A DNA stretch of 64,000 nucleotides from Halomicrobium urmianum (lineage in GTDB: Archaea > Halobacteriota > Halobacteria > Halobacteriales > Haloarculaceae): contig NZ_CP084090.1 of assembly GCF_020217425.1 (NCBI RefSeq), forward strand, positions 682,001-746,000, in the 5' to 3' direction. Position 1 is the stretch's first letter. Every line of letters begins with the position of its first letter. The notes under the pieces were generated by a model. It was not told the DNA's origin. It searched no databases and was given only the letters and a program-made list of their open reading frames with translations. The translations under genes were made by a program, and so were the position numbers. Below, in pieces: positions 16,234 through 24,312 of the stretch.

Positions 16234-16428
16234 TTACAGACGCGTCAGGTTCTCGGCGCGCGGACCCTTGTCCGCTTCGACGATGTCGAACTCGACCTCC
16301 TGACCTTCCTCCAGGTCGGGGCCGCCGACGTCCTCCATGTGGAAGAACACGTCCTCGTCAGCGTCGTCTGTCTCGATGAAACCGTAGCCGCCGGTGTCGT
16401 TGAAGAAGTCGACAGTGCCTTGCGCCAT
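16234..16428 (-). CDS. cspA: Cold-shock protein, copy 2 of tandem pair
   Basis: A 64-residue CspA-type OB-fold protein. RNP1 appears as GGYGFIET and RNP2 as DVFFHMED, in a single-stranded nucleic-acid binding domain that fills the whole protein. It lies two bases downstream of the stop codon of its near-identical sister gene, so it depends on that transcript and probably on translational coupling. It differs from the sister mainly at ADKGPRAENLTRL and in an AD/SE exchange around residue 22. Confidence 0.93.
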   Translation of the reverse strand: MAQGTVDFFNDTGGYGFIETDDADEDVFFHMEDVGGPDLEEGQEVEFDIVEADKGPRAENLTRL

Positions 16429-16430
16429 CG

Positions 16431-16625
16431 TTAGAGACGCTCCAGGTTTTCCGCCCGCGGACCCTTGTCCGCTTGCACGATGTCGAACTCGACCTCCTGA
16501 CCTTCCTCCAGGTCGGGGCCGCCGACGTCCTCCATGTGGAAGAACACGTCCTCCTCGGAGTCCTCGGTCTCGATGAATCCGTAACCGCCAGTGTCGTTGA
16601 AGAAGTCAACCGTACCGGTCGCCAT
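16431..16625 (-). CDS. cspA: Cold-shock protein, copy 1 of tandem pair
   Basis: A 64-residue CspA-type protein starting MATGTVDFFNDTGGYGFIET, with the RNP2 motif VFFHMED. It is the first gene of the pair, with a TATA box 26 bp upstream and no leader. The two proteins differ at only a few positions, which points to recent duplication or gene conversion. It acts as an RNA chaperone or single-stranded DNA binding protein. Confidence 0.93.
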   Translation of the reverse strand: MATGTVDFFNDTGGYGFIETEDSEEDVFFHMEDVGGPDLEEGQEVEFDIVQADKGPRAENLERL

Positions 16626-16650
16626 TGCAACTCTTCAGAGGGGACTGCGG

Positions 16651-16658
16651 TATTAAAA
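16651..16658 (-). promoter_or_regulatory. TATA box of the tandem csp operon
   Basis: TTTTAATA on the minus strand, 26-33 bp before the ATG at 16625, implying a leaderless transcript. No separate promoter fits in the 2-bp gap before the second gene. Confidence 0.65.
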
Positions 16659-16743
16659 CCCTGCGGTTAGGCAGGGGGTACCACCCGCCGCGTCCGCGTT
16701 CGGAACACAAAACTCATATCGGCTGCCTGAAATACGAGAAACG

Positions 16744-17667
16744 ATGCTACGGTGGGTTCGGTCACTCGCCCGGGACGCCTACGAGCAGTTGCTACGCCGG
16801 GAGTTGTCGGGCGTGCCCGATCACGTGGCCGTCATTCAGGACGGGAACCGTCGGTACGCACGCGAACAGGGAGAGGAGCCGAGCGAGGGCCACCGCGAGG
16901 GTGCCCAGACCACGGAAGCGCTCCTGCGATGGTGCGAGGAACTCGGCGTCGAGGAGGTGACGCTGTACACGTTCTCGACGGAGAACTTCGACCGTCCGGA
17001 GGACCAGCGCGAGCACCTCTTCGACCTGATCGAGCGCAAGCTCCGGGAGTTCGCCGACGCAGACCGCGTCCACGAGAACGGGGTCCACATCCGCGCCATC
17101 GGCGAGACCGACATGCTCCCCGATCGCGTGCGCGACGCCATCGAGTACGCCGAGTCGCGGACGGCGAGCTACGACCGGCTGAACCTGAACGTCGCACTGG
17201 CCTACGGCGGCCGGGCCGAGATGCTCGGCGCCGCGCGCGACGTCGCGGAGGAAGTCGCCGGCGGCGACCTCGATCCCGGAGGCGTCGACGTCGAGACCGT
17301 CGAGGAGCGGCTCTACGACGGACCGACCCGCGACGTCGATCTCATCGTCCGCACCGGCGGCGACGAGCGAATCTCGAACTTCCTGCCGTGGTACGTCAAC
17401 GGCAACGAGGCCGCCGCGTACTTCTGTGCGCCCTACTGGCCCGAGTTCCGGAAGATCGACTTCCTCCGGGCGATCCGCACCTACGAGAACCGCACCCAGT
17501 CCTGGCGGCGTACCCGCGCGAAGCGCGCGCTCGCACTCGTCCGCGCCGTCGGCGCCGCCGAGGCCCCGAAGGCCCGGCGCGTGCTGGGCCGGTTCGAGGA
17601 CGCCCTCCCCAGCGGGGAGCGCGAGGCCCTCGAGGAAGAGGTCGACGCCGAACCGGCCGCGGACTGA
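16744..17667 (+). CDS. uppS: Cis-prenyltransferase (undecaprenyl/dolichyl diphosphate synthase family)
   Basis: A 307-residue cis-prenyltransferase. The catalytic region reads HVAVIQDGNRRYAREQ near residue 25, where the Asp of DGN binds the allylic substrate. FSTENF follows near residue 80, and the C-terminal signature DLIVRTGGDERISNFLPWY near residue 200 is complete. The enzyme extends a diphosphate with isopentenyl units to make the long polyprenol carrier for N-glycosylation and S-layer assembly. An extra C-terminal helix of about 40 residues is present. A second, degenerate paralogue and a DUF92 gene follow directly. Confidence 0.93.
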   Translation: MLRWVRSLARDAYEQLLRRELSGVPDHVAVIQDGNRRYAREQGEEPSEGHREGAQTTEALLRWCEELGVEEVTLYTFSTENFDRPEDQREHLFDLIERKLREFADADRVHENGVHIRAIGETDMLPDRVRDAIEYAESRTASYDRLNLNVALAYGGRAEMLGAARDVAEEVAGGDLDPGGVDVETVEERLYDGPTRDVDLIVRTGGDERISNFLPWYVNGNEAAAYFCAPYWPEFRKIDFLRAIRTYENRTQSWRRTRAKRALALVRAVGAAEAPKARRVLGRFEDALPSGEREALEEEVDAEPAAD

Positions 17668-17759
17668 GCCGGCGCCGTCCGGGCCGTTCGCCCGCTCGTC
17701 GACCGACTTCCGAGCGACTCACTCCGTTCGTCTCTCGACGTTCGGACGGTTCCCGTTAG

Positions 17760-18368
17760 TCACCGTCCGAACCTCCGCTGACGCTCCTGATAATCCCGCA
17801 GCGCGCGGAGGTAGTCCCGGTCGCGGAAGTTCTGCCAGTTCACGTCGGTGAAGTACAGTTCGGAGTAGACGGACTGCCAGATCATGAAATCGGAGAGCCG
17901 TTCGGCACCGGTCTTGATGACGAGGTCGGGGGCAGTCGGGAAGACGAGTCGGCCCTCGATGGCGTCCTCGTCGACGTCCTCGGGGTCCAGATCGCCGGCG
18001 GCCACCTCCTCGGCGATGCCGCGGACGGCGATGGCGAACTCGTGCTTGCCGCCGAGACCGATCGAGATCTGGATCGGCGCGTCGGCGGGTTCGTCGTCCT
18101 CGGGGACGCGGACGGCGACGTCTCTGGGTGCCCGGAGGTCCTGGAACTCCGACTCCAGGGTGGGGACGGCGCTCTCGTCGAGGACGCTGACGTAGACCAC
18201 GACCCGGTCGGCGCCGAAGCGGAAGGCCAGGTCGAGAAAGCGCTCCAGCGTCCCGTACGCGCCGCCGGAGAGCAGGTCGCGTTCGGTGATCACGAGCGCC
18301 ACCGTCTCGGGGAGGGCGGCGTCGCTCAGTTGCACCCTGCTCGCCAGGTACCGGTCGTAGAGAGCCAC
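17760..18368 (-). CDS. Cis-prenyltransferase paralogue lacking the catalytic N-terminal motif
   Basis: A 202-residue protein whose second half matches the cis-prenyltransferase family: DLVIKTGAERLSDFMIWQSV and ELYFTDVNWQNFRDRDYLRALRDYQ. In place of the family DGNxRxA motif it has VALVITERDLLSGGAYGT, so the catalytic Asp is missing. This resembles the NgBR/Nus1 non-catalytic partner subunits of eukaryotes. The start is GTG at 18368 (VALYDRYLAS), because a GATTTAGG TATA box lies 25-32 bp upstream; a longer frame to 18452 would run through that promoter. Confidence 0.75.
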   Translation of the reverse strand: MALYDRYLASRVQLSDAALPETVALVITERDLLSGGAYGTLERFLDLAFRFGADRVVVYVSVLDESAVPTLESEFQDLRAPRDVAVRVPEDDEPADAPIQISIGLGGKHEFAIAVRGIAEEVAAGDLDPEDVDEDAIEGRLVFPTAPDLVIKTGAERLSDFMIWQSVYSELYFTDVNWQNFRDRDYLRALRDYQERQRRFGR

Positions 18369-18392
18369 GGGAACGGATTGCGTGTCGGTCAG

Positions 18393-18400
18393 CCTAAATC
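18393..18400 (-). promoter_or_regulatory. TATA box deciding the start of the cis-prenyltransferase paralogue
   Basis: GATTTAGG on the minus strand, 25-32 bp before GTG at 18368. It lies inside the longest open frame, so it argues for the shorter protein and a leaderless message. Confidence 0.55.
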
Positions 18401-18452
18401 TCACGGTGGCGCTCCGGAAAGGGTAAGTGCCTCTCCACGGAATCCGGGGCAC

Positions 18453-19829
18453 GTGACATCGACGGTTCGCCGGGCAGCGGCCTTCGCGTTCGTGGGATCG
18501 CTGTCATTGGTGGTCCCGGCGCTGTCCGTCGTCCGGTCGCTCCCGGCGGTGGCCCCGGTGTGGACGGCCGCCACGGAGACGGTCGCCGCGACGGCGCCGT
18601 TCGTCCTCATCGCCGTCCTCGCGCTGACGGTGATCGACGAGGGGCTACTGTTCGACCTGTTCGAGCGCCCCGGGGACCGCCAGGAGGGGAAGCTCTACGG
18701 GCTGGCCGGGTTCGCGCTGGCCGTCGCCGGCCTCGCGCTGCTGTCCGTCCAGTTCGGCCTGCCGGTCTGGGCGTTCGTCGGGAGCGTCTTCGCGCTCTCC
18801 TGGGGGAACGTCGGCGAGCGGGCCGTCGACGCGGTGACCGACGAGCGGGTCGTGGCGACCAGCGGGTTCGTCGCGGCCGGGTTCCTGGCGGCGACGCTCG
18901 GCAGCGCCGTCGCGGCCACGCTGGTCGGCCGGACGCTGACCGGGGAGTTCGTCGCCCTGCTGGCTTTCCTCGGGGCGAGCGCCGGGCTGCTCGGCGCGCT
19001 GCTTCGCTCCGTGCTCTTCGAGCGCGACGACCCGCTCGTGCTGCTGTCGATCGGAATCGTCCTGTGGCTGTTCGCGGACCTGCCCATCGACACGACGGCG
19101 ACGCGGGTGGCCGTCGCGCTGGGCGTCACGGCGGGGCTCGGCTACGTCTCCTACGCGCTCGACACCGCCTCGCTGCCGGGGATGCTCACCGGGGTCTTCC
19201 TCGGCCTGCTGACGATCGTCCTCGGGGACTTCCGGTGGTTCGCCATGCTGATCACCTTCTTCGGCCTGGGCGGACTCTCGACGAAGTTCCACTACGACGA
19301 GAAGCTGGACCGGGGCATCGCCGAGGAGAACGAGGGCGCGCGCGGCAGCGGGAACGTGCTGGCCAACTCCCTTGTCGCGCTGGTGGCCGTGCTCGCCGCC
19401 GCGGCCAGCCCCAGCCACACCGGCGTCGACCCCGTGCTCCTGCTGTTTGCCTTCTCGGGCTCGGTCTCCGCGGCGATGAGCGACACCTTCTCCAGCGAGT
19501 TCGGCGGGCTCTACGACAATCCGCGGCTGATCACGACGCTGGAGCGGGTCGAGCCCGGCACCGACGGCGGCGTCACCTGGCAGGGCGGGGTCGCCGGGGC
19601 CGTCGGCGCGGCGCTGATCGCGGGCATCGCCGCCGGCCTGTTCGGTCGGGTGGGCCTCGTCGGCGGTGCGGTGATCATGGCCGCCGGCGTCGCCGGCATG
19701 CTCGTCGACAGCCTGTTCGGCGCGACCATCGAGGGCCAGTGGGTCGGCAACCAGGGCGTCAACTTCCTGGCGACGCTGGCGGCCGCCGTCGTCGCGGCCG
19801 CGCTGGCCATCGCCGTCGTCCCCCTATGA
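18453..19829 (+). CDS. DUF92 family integral membrane protein
   Basis: A 458-residue protein with at least ten hydrophobic segments. The C-terminal 230 residues are DUF92: YALDTASLPGMLTGVFLG, GGLSTKFHYDEKLDRGIAEENEGARGSGNVLANS, AMSDTFSSEFGGLY, VEPGTDGGVTWQGG, and MLVDSLFGATIEGQWVGNQG. The N-terminal half is a separate membrane domain. The plant DUF92 member VTE6 is a phytyl-phosphate kinase, so a polyprenyl- or geranylgeranyl-phosphate role is plausible next to two cis-prenyltransferase genes; that is inference. The start is GTG at 18453. It overlaps the GNAT gene by ATGA. Confidence 0.85.
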   Translation: MTSTVRRAAAFAFVGSLSLVVPALSVVRSLPAVAPVWTAATETVAATAPFVLIAVLALTVIDEGLLFDLFERPGDRQEGKLYGLAGFALAVAGLALLSVQFGLPVWAFVGSVFALSWGNVGERAVDAVTDERVVATSGFVAAGFLAATLGSAVAATLVGRTLTGEFVALLAFLGASAGLLGALLRSVLFERDDPLVLLSIGIVLWLFADLPIDTTATRVAVALGVTAGLGYVSYALDTASLPGMLTGVFLGLLTIVLGDFRWFAMLITFFGLGGLSTKFHYDEKLDRGIAEENEGARGSGNVLANSLVALVAVLAAAASPSHTGVDPVLLLFAFSGSVSAAMSDTFSSEFGGLYDNPRLITTLERVEPGTDGGVTWQGGVAGAVGAALIAGIAAGLFGRVGLVGGAVIMAAGVAGMLVDSLFGATIEGQWVGNQGVNFLATLAAAVVAAALAIAVVPL

Positions 19830-20242
19830 TCCGCGAGGGCCGCCCCGGGGACCTGCCGGCGCTGCGCGCCGTCCAGTCGACGACGCTGGCCGAGCCCTGG
19901 CCGGACCTGCTGGAGACGGCCATCGACGGCCCGCCGCTCGTGCTCGTCTGCGACCGGGACGGGCCCGTCGGATACGCGCTGGCCGTCGTGGACGCGCCGG
20001 TCACCTACGTCGCCGAAGTGGCCGTCGCGCCCGACCGCCAGGGCGAGGGCGTCGGTACGGAACTCGTGATGGCGCTGTTCGACCGCCTTCGCGAGCGCGG
20101 CGTCGAGCGCGTCCGGCTCACCGCCCGTACGGTGGACGAGGGCGTCCACGACTTCTACGAGCGGCTGGGTTTCGAGGTCGTCGACCGGGTCCACGACCAC
20201 TACGAGAGCGGCGACGGGCTCGTGTTCGAGCGGTCGCTGTAG
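19826..20242 (+). CDS. GNAT family N-acetyltransferase
   Basis: A 138-residue GNAT protein. The acetyl-CoA pyrophosphate loop reads VAVAPDRQGEGVGTELV near residue 70, following the beta-4 strand VTYVAEVAV. The C-terminal HDFYERLGFEVVDRV completes the fold. The substrate is not predictable; RimI-like protein acetylation is one possibility. The start overlaps the DUF92 stop codon as ATGA, indicating coupled translation. Confidence 0.88.
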   Translation: MIREGRPGDLPALRAVQSTTLAEPWPDLLETAIDGPPLVLVCDRDGPVGYALAVVDAPVTYVAEVAVAPDRQGEGVGTELVMALFDRLRERGVERVRLTARTVDEGVHDFYERLGFEVVDRVHDHYESGDGLVFERSL

Positions 20243-20271
20243 GCCGTCGTCGTCGAAAAAGCGGCAGCGCG

Positions 20272-21720
20272 TCACTCCAGCACGTCGTCGGCGGTCAGCA
20301 CCCGGACGGCCGTCGGCCGCTTGACGAACTTGCCCTCCTCGGCGCCGACGACTCGCTCGACGCCGCGCTGGGCGGCCAGGTCGAGCAGACGCTGGGTAAC
20401 CGGGCCGTCCACGACCACTGTCGCCGGCACCGATTCGGCGTCTTCCAGGCGGTCGAAGGCGTCGCCGGCCGGCCCGGCCTCGAGCACCGCGGCGTCGGCG
20501 TCCAGCAGTCGGACGCCGTCGCCGTCGCCGCCGACCACCTCGCGGACGTGGGCGGCCACCGTCGCCGGCCCCCGGTCGGACGCCGCCGCGTCGCTATCGT
20601 CGGCCGCGTCCGCGCCGCTTTCGTCGGCCGCCTCGCTCGCGGTACCTCGCTCGACCGCCTCGCCGTCGCCGATCGTCGCCGTACCGGCCGCTTCGACCGC
20701 TCCCGGGGCGTTCGTCCCGCCGGCGGCCTCGACGTCGTCGGCGGCCTCGGTCTCGCCCGCCGCGTCGGCTCTGACGCCGGGCTCCCCGACCTCCGCCTCG
20801 GGTCCCGCCCCCGCCGACGGAGCGGCGTCCGTCGGATCGGTCGACTCAGGGACGGTGGTCTGGCCGCCGTCGGTCGGCGTCGCCGCGTCCTCGCCGCCGG
20901 CCAGCGCCGCGACCCGGCCCTCCTCGACCGCCTCGAAGGGAACCTTGTCCCGGAGCGCCTCCATGACCTGCCGGCGCGAGAGGTCCTCGACGGACTCGCC
21001 GGACGGCGCGAAGGCGACGTAGTCGATGTTGCCGACCTGCGCGAGCTCCTTCAGGACGAGTTCGCCGCCGCGGTCGCCGTCGAGGAAGGCCGTCGTCGTC
21101 CGGCCCCGCGTGAGGTCGGCGACGGCCTCGGGGACGTCGGTCCCCTCGACGGCGACGGCGTTCTTGATGCCGTACTGCAGCAACTGGAGGACGTCGGCCC
21201 GGCCCTCGACGACCACCACGGCGTCGCTGTCGGGCACTCGCGGCCCCGCCGGGTACCCCTCGTAGTCGGTGACGGTCTCCACGCGGACGCGCTTGCGGAC
21301 CTCCTCGACGATGTCGCTCGAGCTCATCGCGTCGGCCTCGAACTCGGCGAGCAGTTCGGTCGCCCGCTCGACGACCTCGCGGCGCTTCGCGCTGCGAACG
21401 TCCTCGAGTTCGGTGACCGTCACGGACGACCGGCAGGGGCCGACGCGCTCGATGGTCTCCAGCGACGCCGCCAGGATCGCCGTCTCGACGCGGTCCAACC
21501 GACTGGCGATGGTGATCTCGCCGAACGACTGCCCGCCCTCGGACTCGACGTCGACCTCCACGCGGCCCACCTGCGACCCCTCCTGTAGCTCCCGGAGGTC
21601 CAGGTCGTCGCCGAGCAGGCCCTCCGTCTGCCCGAAGACGGCGCCGACGACGTCGCTGCGCTCGACGACGCCGTTGGCCGTGAAGTCCGCGTGGATGAGG
21701 TACTTGGCGGAGTCCTGCAT
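20272..21720 (-). CDS. dnaG: Archaeal DnaG primase-like protein
   Basis: A 482-residue archaeal DnaG. The N-terminal domain begins MQDSAKYLIHADFTANGVVE. The TOPRIM domain at about residues 170-250 shows the conserved glutamate in VVVVEGRADVLQLL and the DGDRGG motif. Residues of about 290-400 are an acidic Ala/Asp/Glu-rich insertion, much longer than in methanogen homologues, before a conserved C-terminal domain ending RPTAVRVLTADDVLE. Archaeal DnaG can prime but is also found with the exosome, where it helps poly(A)-rich RNA degradation. It converges with the GNAT gene 30 bp away. Confidence 0.93.
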   Translation of the reverse strand: MQDSAKYLIHADFTANGVVERSDVVGAVFGQTEGLLGDDLDLRELQEGSQVGRVEVDVESEGGQSFGEITIASRLDRVETAILAASLETIERVGPCRSSVTVTELEDVRSAKRREVVERATELLAEFEADAMSSSDIVEEVRKRVRVETVTDYEGYPAGPRVPDSDAVVVVEGRADVLQLLQYGIKNAVAVEGTDVPEAVADLTRGRTTTAFLDGDRGGELVLKELAQVGNIDYVAFAPSGESVEDLSRRQVMEALRDKVPFEAVEEGRVAALAGGEDAATPTDGGQTTVPESTDPTDAAPSAGAGPEAEVGEPGVRADAAGETEAADDVEAAGGTNAPGAVEAAGTATIGDGEAVERGTASEAADESGADAADDSDAAASDRGPATVAAHVREVVGGDGDGVRLLDADAAVLEAGPAGDAFDRLEDAESVPATVVVDGPVTQRLLDLAAQRGVERVVGAEEGKFVKRPTAVRVLTADDVLE

Positions 21721-21872
21721 TGTGTCCTCGCTCGCGACGGGTCAGTGGTACTCCGTCACAAGCTAATCAGTCGTGACTTTGGCTGCGCGGCTGAAATACC
21801 TGCCGACTGCGAGGCGACGGACGCCGCCGCTGGCTGCGAGGCGATAGCCGTGCCACTCGGCGGTCGCGGGGA

Positions 21873-22607
21873 TCAGGCGTGCTCGTCGAGCACGTCGGCG
21901 CCGCGCTGCAGCGACGTCGCAGGGTCGTCGGGCTCGTCGTTCTCGAAGACGGCCCACTCGGCGTCGACGTCGCGGGCCGCCTCGGCCGCGGCGGCGACGT
22001 CGAGTTCGCCCTCTCCGATGGCCGGCTCGCCGTCCTCGTCGGGCGCGACGTCCTTGAAATGGACGTGGGTGATCCGGTCGCCGTACCGCCGGATCAGTTC
22101 GCCCGGGTCGGCGCCGCCGGCCAGCGCCCAGCCCGCGTCGACCTCGAGAAAGAGGTCGTCGTCGGTCCGGTCGGCGAGCACGTGGTAGGCGACGCCCTCG
22201 TCGGTCTCGACGAACTCCTGGTCGTGGTTGTGGTAGTGCAGCCGCAGCCCCTCGTCGGCGAGCTTCTCCGCCAGCCCGTTCAGGCGGTCGGCGGTCTCCT
22301 CCACGGCCTCGACCGTCTCGAAGTGCTCGGGGTCGAGCCACGGGACGACCACGTCGTCGTACCCGAGCGTCTCGGCCGTCTCGACGACCCCCTCGAAGTC
22401 GTCCTCGATGGCGTCGATGCCGACGTGGGCCGACGAGGCGACGAGGCCGTTCTCGTCCAGGCGGTCGCGGACGTCCGCAGCGGGGGCCTCGTCGACGCGA
22501 TAGGCGAACTCCACGCCGTCGAAAGTGGTCTCCCCGACCGCGTCGAGAATCTCCAGAATCGAGCCGTCGTAGTTCCGCAGCGTGTATAGCTGGATGGCCG
22601 TCTGCAT
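21873..22607 (-). CDS. Sugar phosphate isomerase/epimerase (xylose isomerase-like TIM barrel)
   Basis: A 244-residue protein starting MQTAIQLYTLRNYDGSILE. Family marks are the opening QLYTLR strand, TFDGVEFAYR, LRLHYHNHDQEF (metal ligands), FLEVDAGWALAGG and THVHFKDVAPD. These fit AP-endonuclease-2-fold epimerases such as IolE/hydroxypyruvate isomerase types. The substrate is unknown. ATG at 22607 is favoured over an upstream frame because GTTATTTC (minus strand) lies about 25 bp before it. Confidence 0.85.
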   Translation of the reverse strand: MQTAIQLYTLRNYDGSILEILDAVGETTFDGVEFAYRVDEAPAADVRDRLDENGLVASSAHVGIDAIEDDFEGVVETAETLGYDDVVVPWLDPEHFETVEAVEETADRLNGLAEKLADEGLRLHYHNHDQEFVETDEGVAYHVLADRTDDDLFLEVDAGWALAGGADPGELIRRYGDRITHVHFKDVAPDEDGEPAIGEGELDVAAAAEAARDVDAEWAVFENDEPDDPATSLQRGADVLDEHA

Positions 22608-22691
22608 AGCACCGCGTTCGACTGGGGGCGGGAAATAACTGCCCCCGCCTGTCAATCGCCCGTGACGTGCGGCCGGATGCCCGTCGCCGCG

Positions 22692-23768
22692 CTACGACTC
22701 GTCGCTCTCGGAGCCGTCGTCTGACCCGTCGCTCCCCTCGCCGCTCTGGGTCTCCTCGTGGCCCTCCACGTCGGTCTCGTCCTGCCGGTCGCCCCAGCCC
22801 TGCTGATCTTCCTCTCGTTCCACGTCGGTCTCGTCTTGCCGATCGGTATGGCCCTGCTGGCCCTCCCGCGCCGGCGTCCACGACTCGGGCGGGCGCTCCT
22901 GCCCGCGTGGCTGCCTGTGCCGCCCGGAGGCGTGAGCAGCGCCGCTCGCGCCGCCGGCGTCCCGGGTGCCGACCTGCGAGGGGTGCCGGCGCTGTCCGAC
23001 GGGCACGTTGCCCCGAGACTGGCCGCCGCGGGACTGGCCGCCCTGTCGCCGGGACTGCGGCTGTCGGGGCTGCTCGCCCTGCTGTTGGCCCTGTCGCTGC
23101 TGGCTCTGCTGACGCCGACTCTGTCCACGTTGCCCGTGCTGGCTCTGCTGGCCGCGGTGACGTCCTGACTGCTGGCCCTGCCGCTGCTGCCCGCGCTGGA
23201 TCGGCTGTCCGTGCTGACCCGGCTGCTGCCCCTGACGGGGCTGGTGACCTCGCCGGCCGCGCTGCTGGCCGCTGCCCTGCTGGTGTTGCTGCTGCTCGGG
23301 CTGGTGCGACAGGTTCTGCCGTCCCTGCGCCCCGCCGCCCTGCTGGTGGCGTCCCTGCTGCTGTCCGCGTGGCTGCCGGCCCTGTCGATGGCTCTGCTGG
23401 TGGCCTTGCTGCTGCTGGTGACCCTGTGGTCCCTGCTGACGGTGACCGCCGCCCTGCTGGCCGGTGCTGGTCCCCTGGCCCGACGCCCGGCGGTGGTGCT
23501 GGTACTCGGCGCTCGGTTCGTATCCCTGTCCGGGCACCTGTGAGGGACGCGGTCCTCCCTGTTCCGTCCCCTGGCCCTGATGACCACTCTGACCCTGCTG
23601 GCTACCCTGACGCTGGTGGCCGCCGTGGTGTTGCGGCCCGCCCTGTCCGGGGGACTGCTGGCCGCCCTGGTCTGTCACGTGGCTCTGACGGCGATCACCG
23701 CCCTGCCGGGTGCCGCCTCGCTGGTTCCGTCGGTTCTCCTGTCGCTCGTCGTCGCGTCGTCGTCCCAT
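22692..23768 (-). CDS. Low-complexity Gln/Gly/Arg/His-rich protein with acidic tail
   Basis: A 358-residue protein beginning MGRRRDDERQENRRNQRGG. About 270 residues consist almost only of Q, G, R, H, S and P, with runs such as GHQQQQGHQQSHRQGRQ. There is no Lys and no Cys, only one Leu and one Ile, two Trp and two Tyr. The end is acidic, with a repeated DRQDETDVE unit and EGSDGSDDGSESDES. A basic, Gln-rich, intrinsically disordered protein is very unusual in a halophile. Codons in the acidic tail are strongly GC3-biased, which supports this strand over the Leu-rich frames opposite. The function is unknown; RNA binding or condensate formation is speculation. Confidence 0.6.
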   Translation of the reverse strand: MGRRRDDERQENRRNQRGGTRQGGDRRQSHVTDQGGQQSPGQGGPQHHGGHQRQGSQQGQSGHQGQGTEQGGPRPSQVPGQGYEPSAEYQHHRRASGQGTSTGQQGGGHRQQGPQGHQQQQGHQQSHRQGRQPRGQQQGRHQQGGGAQGRQNLSHQPEQQQHQQGSGQQRGRRGHQPRQGQQPGQHGQPIQRGQQRQGQQSGRHRGQQSQHGQRGQSRRQQSQQRQGQQQGEQPRQPQSRRQGGQSRGGQSRGNVPVGQRRHPSQVGTRDAGGASGAAHASGRHRQPRGQERPPESWTPAREGQQGHTDRQDETDVEREEDQQGWGDRQDETDVEGHEETQSGEGSDGSDDGSESDES

Positions 23769-23979
23769 GGTGAAAGTCACGCCCGGTGTCGGGCACGGAT
23801 GGCCTCTCCCCGTGCGTGATTAGTTACACGCGACGGTTCACCGACCAACGCCGCGTTACCGGCCGTCGAGGGGCGGTAGGACCCGGTTATCGATAGACAG
23901 GAGCGACGCCGGTGACGGCGACGGGGACACGAGGGGAAGGTTTTCAACGGTGGCCGACAAGAGGGGTAACGACCGCATA

Positions 23980-24312
23980 ATGGCGTACGACGACGTCCAG
24001 TCGCGAGGAAGTCCGGGTGGGTCGCGCGGCCAGGGGGACCACCGGTACGAGTATCACGAACACGAGAGCGCCGCCGAGCTAACGACCACTCTCGTCCACG
24101 CCCTCGCGGACGTGATGGGGCGGGACGTCTCCGACGTCGAGTGGCGACTCTCCGACAGCGTCGACCCGGACGCGCTCGACCGGCTCTTCTCGACGGGGGA
24201 CGGGACCGCCGGCGGCGACTGTCACGTCGCCTTCGCCGTCGAGGGGTACCGCGTCACCGTCTACGGGAACGGCGAAATCGTCATCACGCCGCCGGAGCGT
24301 CCGCCGCGCTAG
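23980..24312 (+). CDS. HalOD1 output domain protein
   Basis: A 110-residue protein. After a Ser/Gly/His-rich N-terminal tail of about 30 residues, it carries the HalOD1 domain: AELTTTLVHALADVMGRD, DVDPDALDRLF-type segment, and the closing CHVAFAVEGYRVTVYGNGEIVI. HalOD1 is a haloarchaeal signalling output domain, often in single-domain proteins linked to response regulators. ATG at 23980 is chosen; GTG at 23950 is the alternative. Its stop codon overlaps that of the convergent membrane protein gene by 4 bp. Confidence 0.85.
   Translation: MAYDDVQSRGSPGGSRGQGDHRYEYHEHESAAELTTTLVHALADVMGRDVSDVEWRLSDSVDPDALDRLFSTGDGTAGGDCHVAFAVEGYRVTVYGNGEIVITPPERPPR

Noticed and set aside
18369-18452. N-terminal extension of the cis-prenyltransferase paralogue to 18452
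   Set aside because: It would cross the TATA element at 18393-18400 and overlap the start region of the divergent DUF92 gene, with no conserved residues in the extra 28 codons.
22667-23773. Open plus-strand frames (Arg/Ala/Pro-rich and Leu-rich) opposite the Gln-rich gene
   Set aside because: They are complements of CAG/GGC-rich codons. The Leu-rich frames are broken by stops, while the minus-strand frame is complete, has an acidic haloarchaeal-type tail and strongly GC3-biased codons there.
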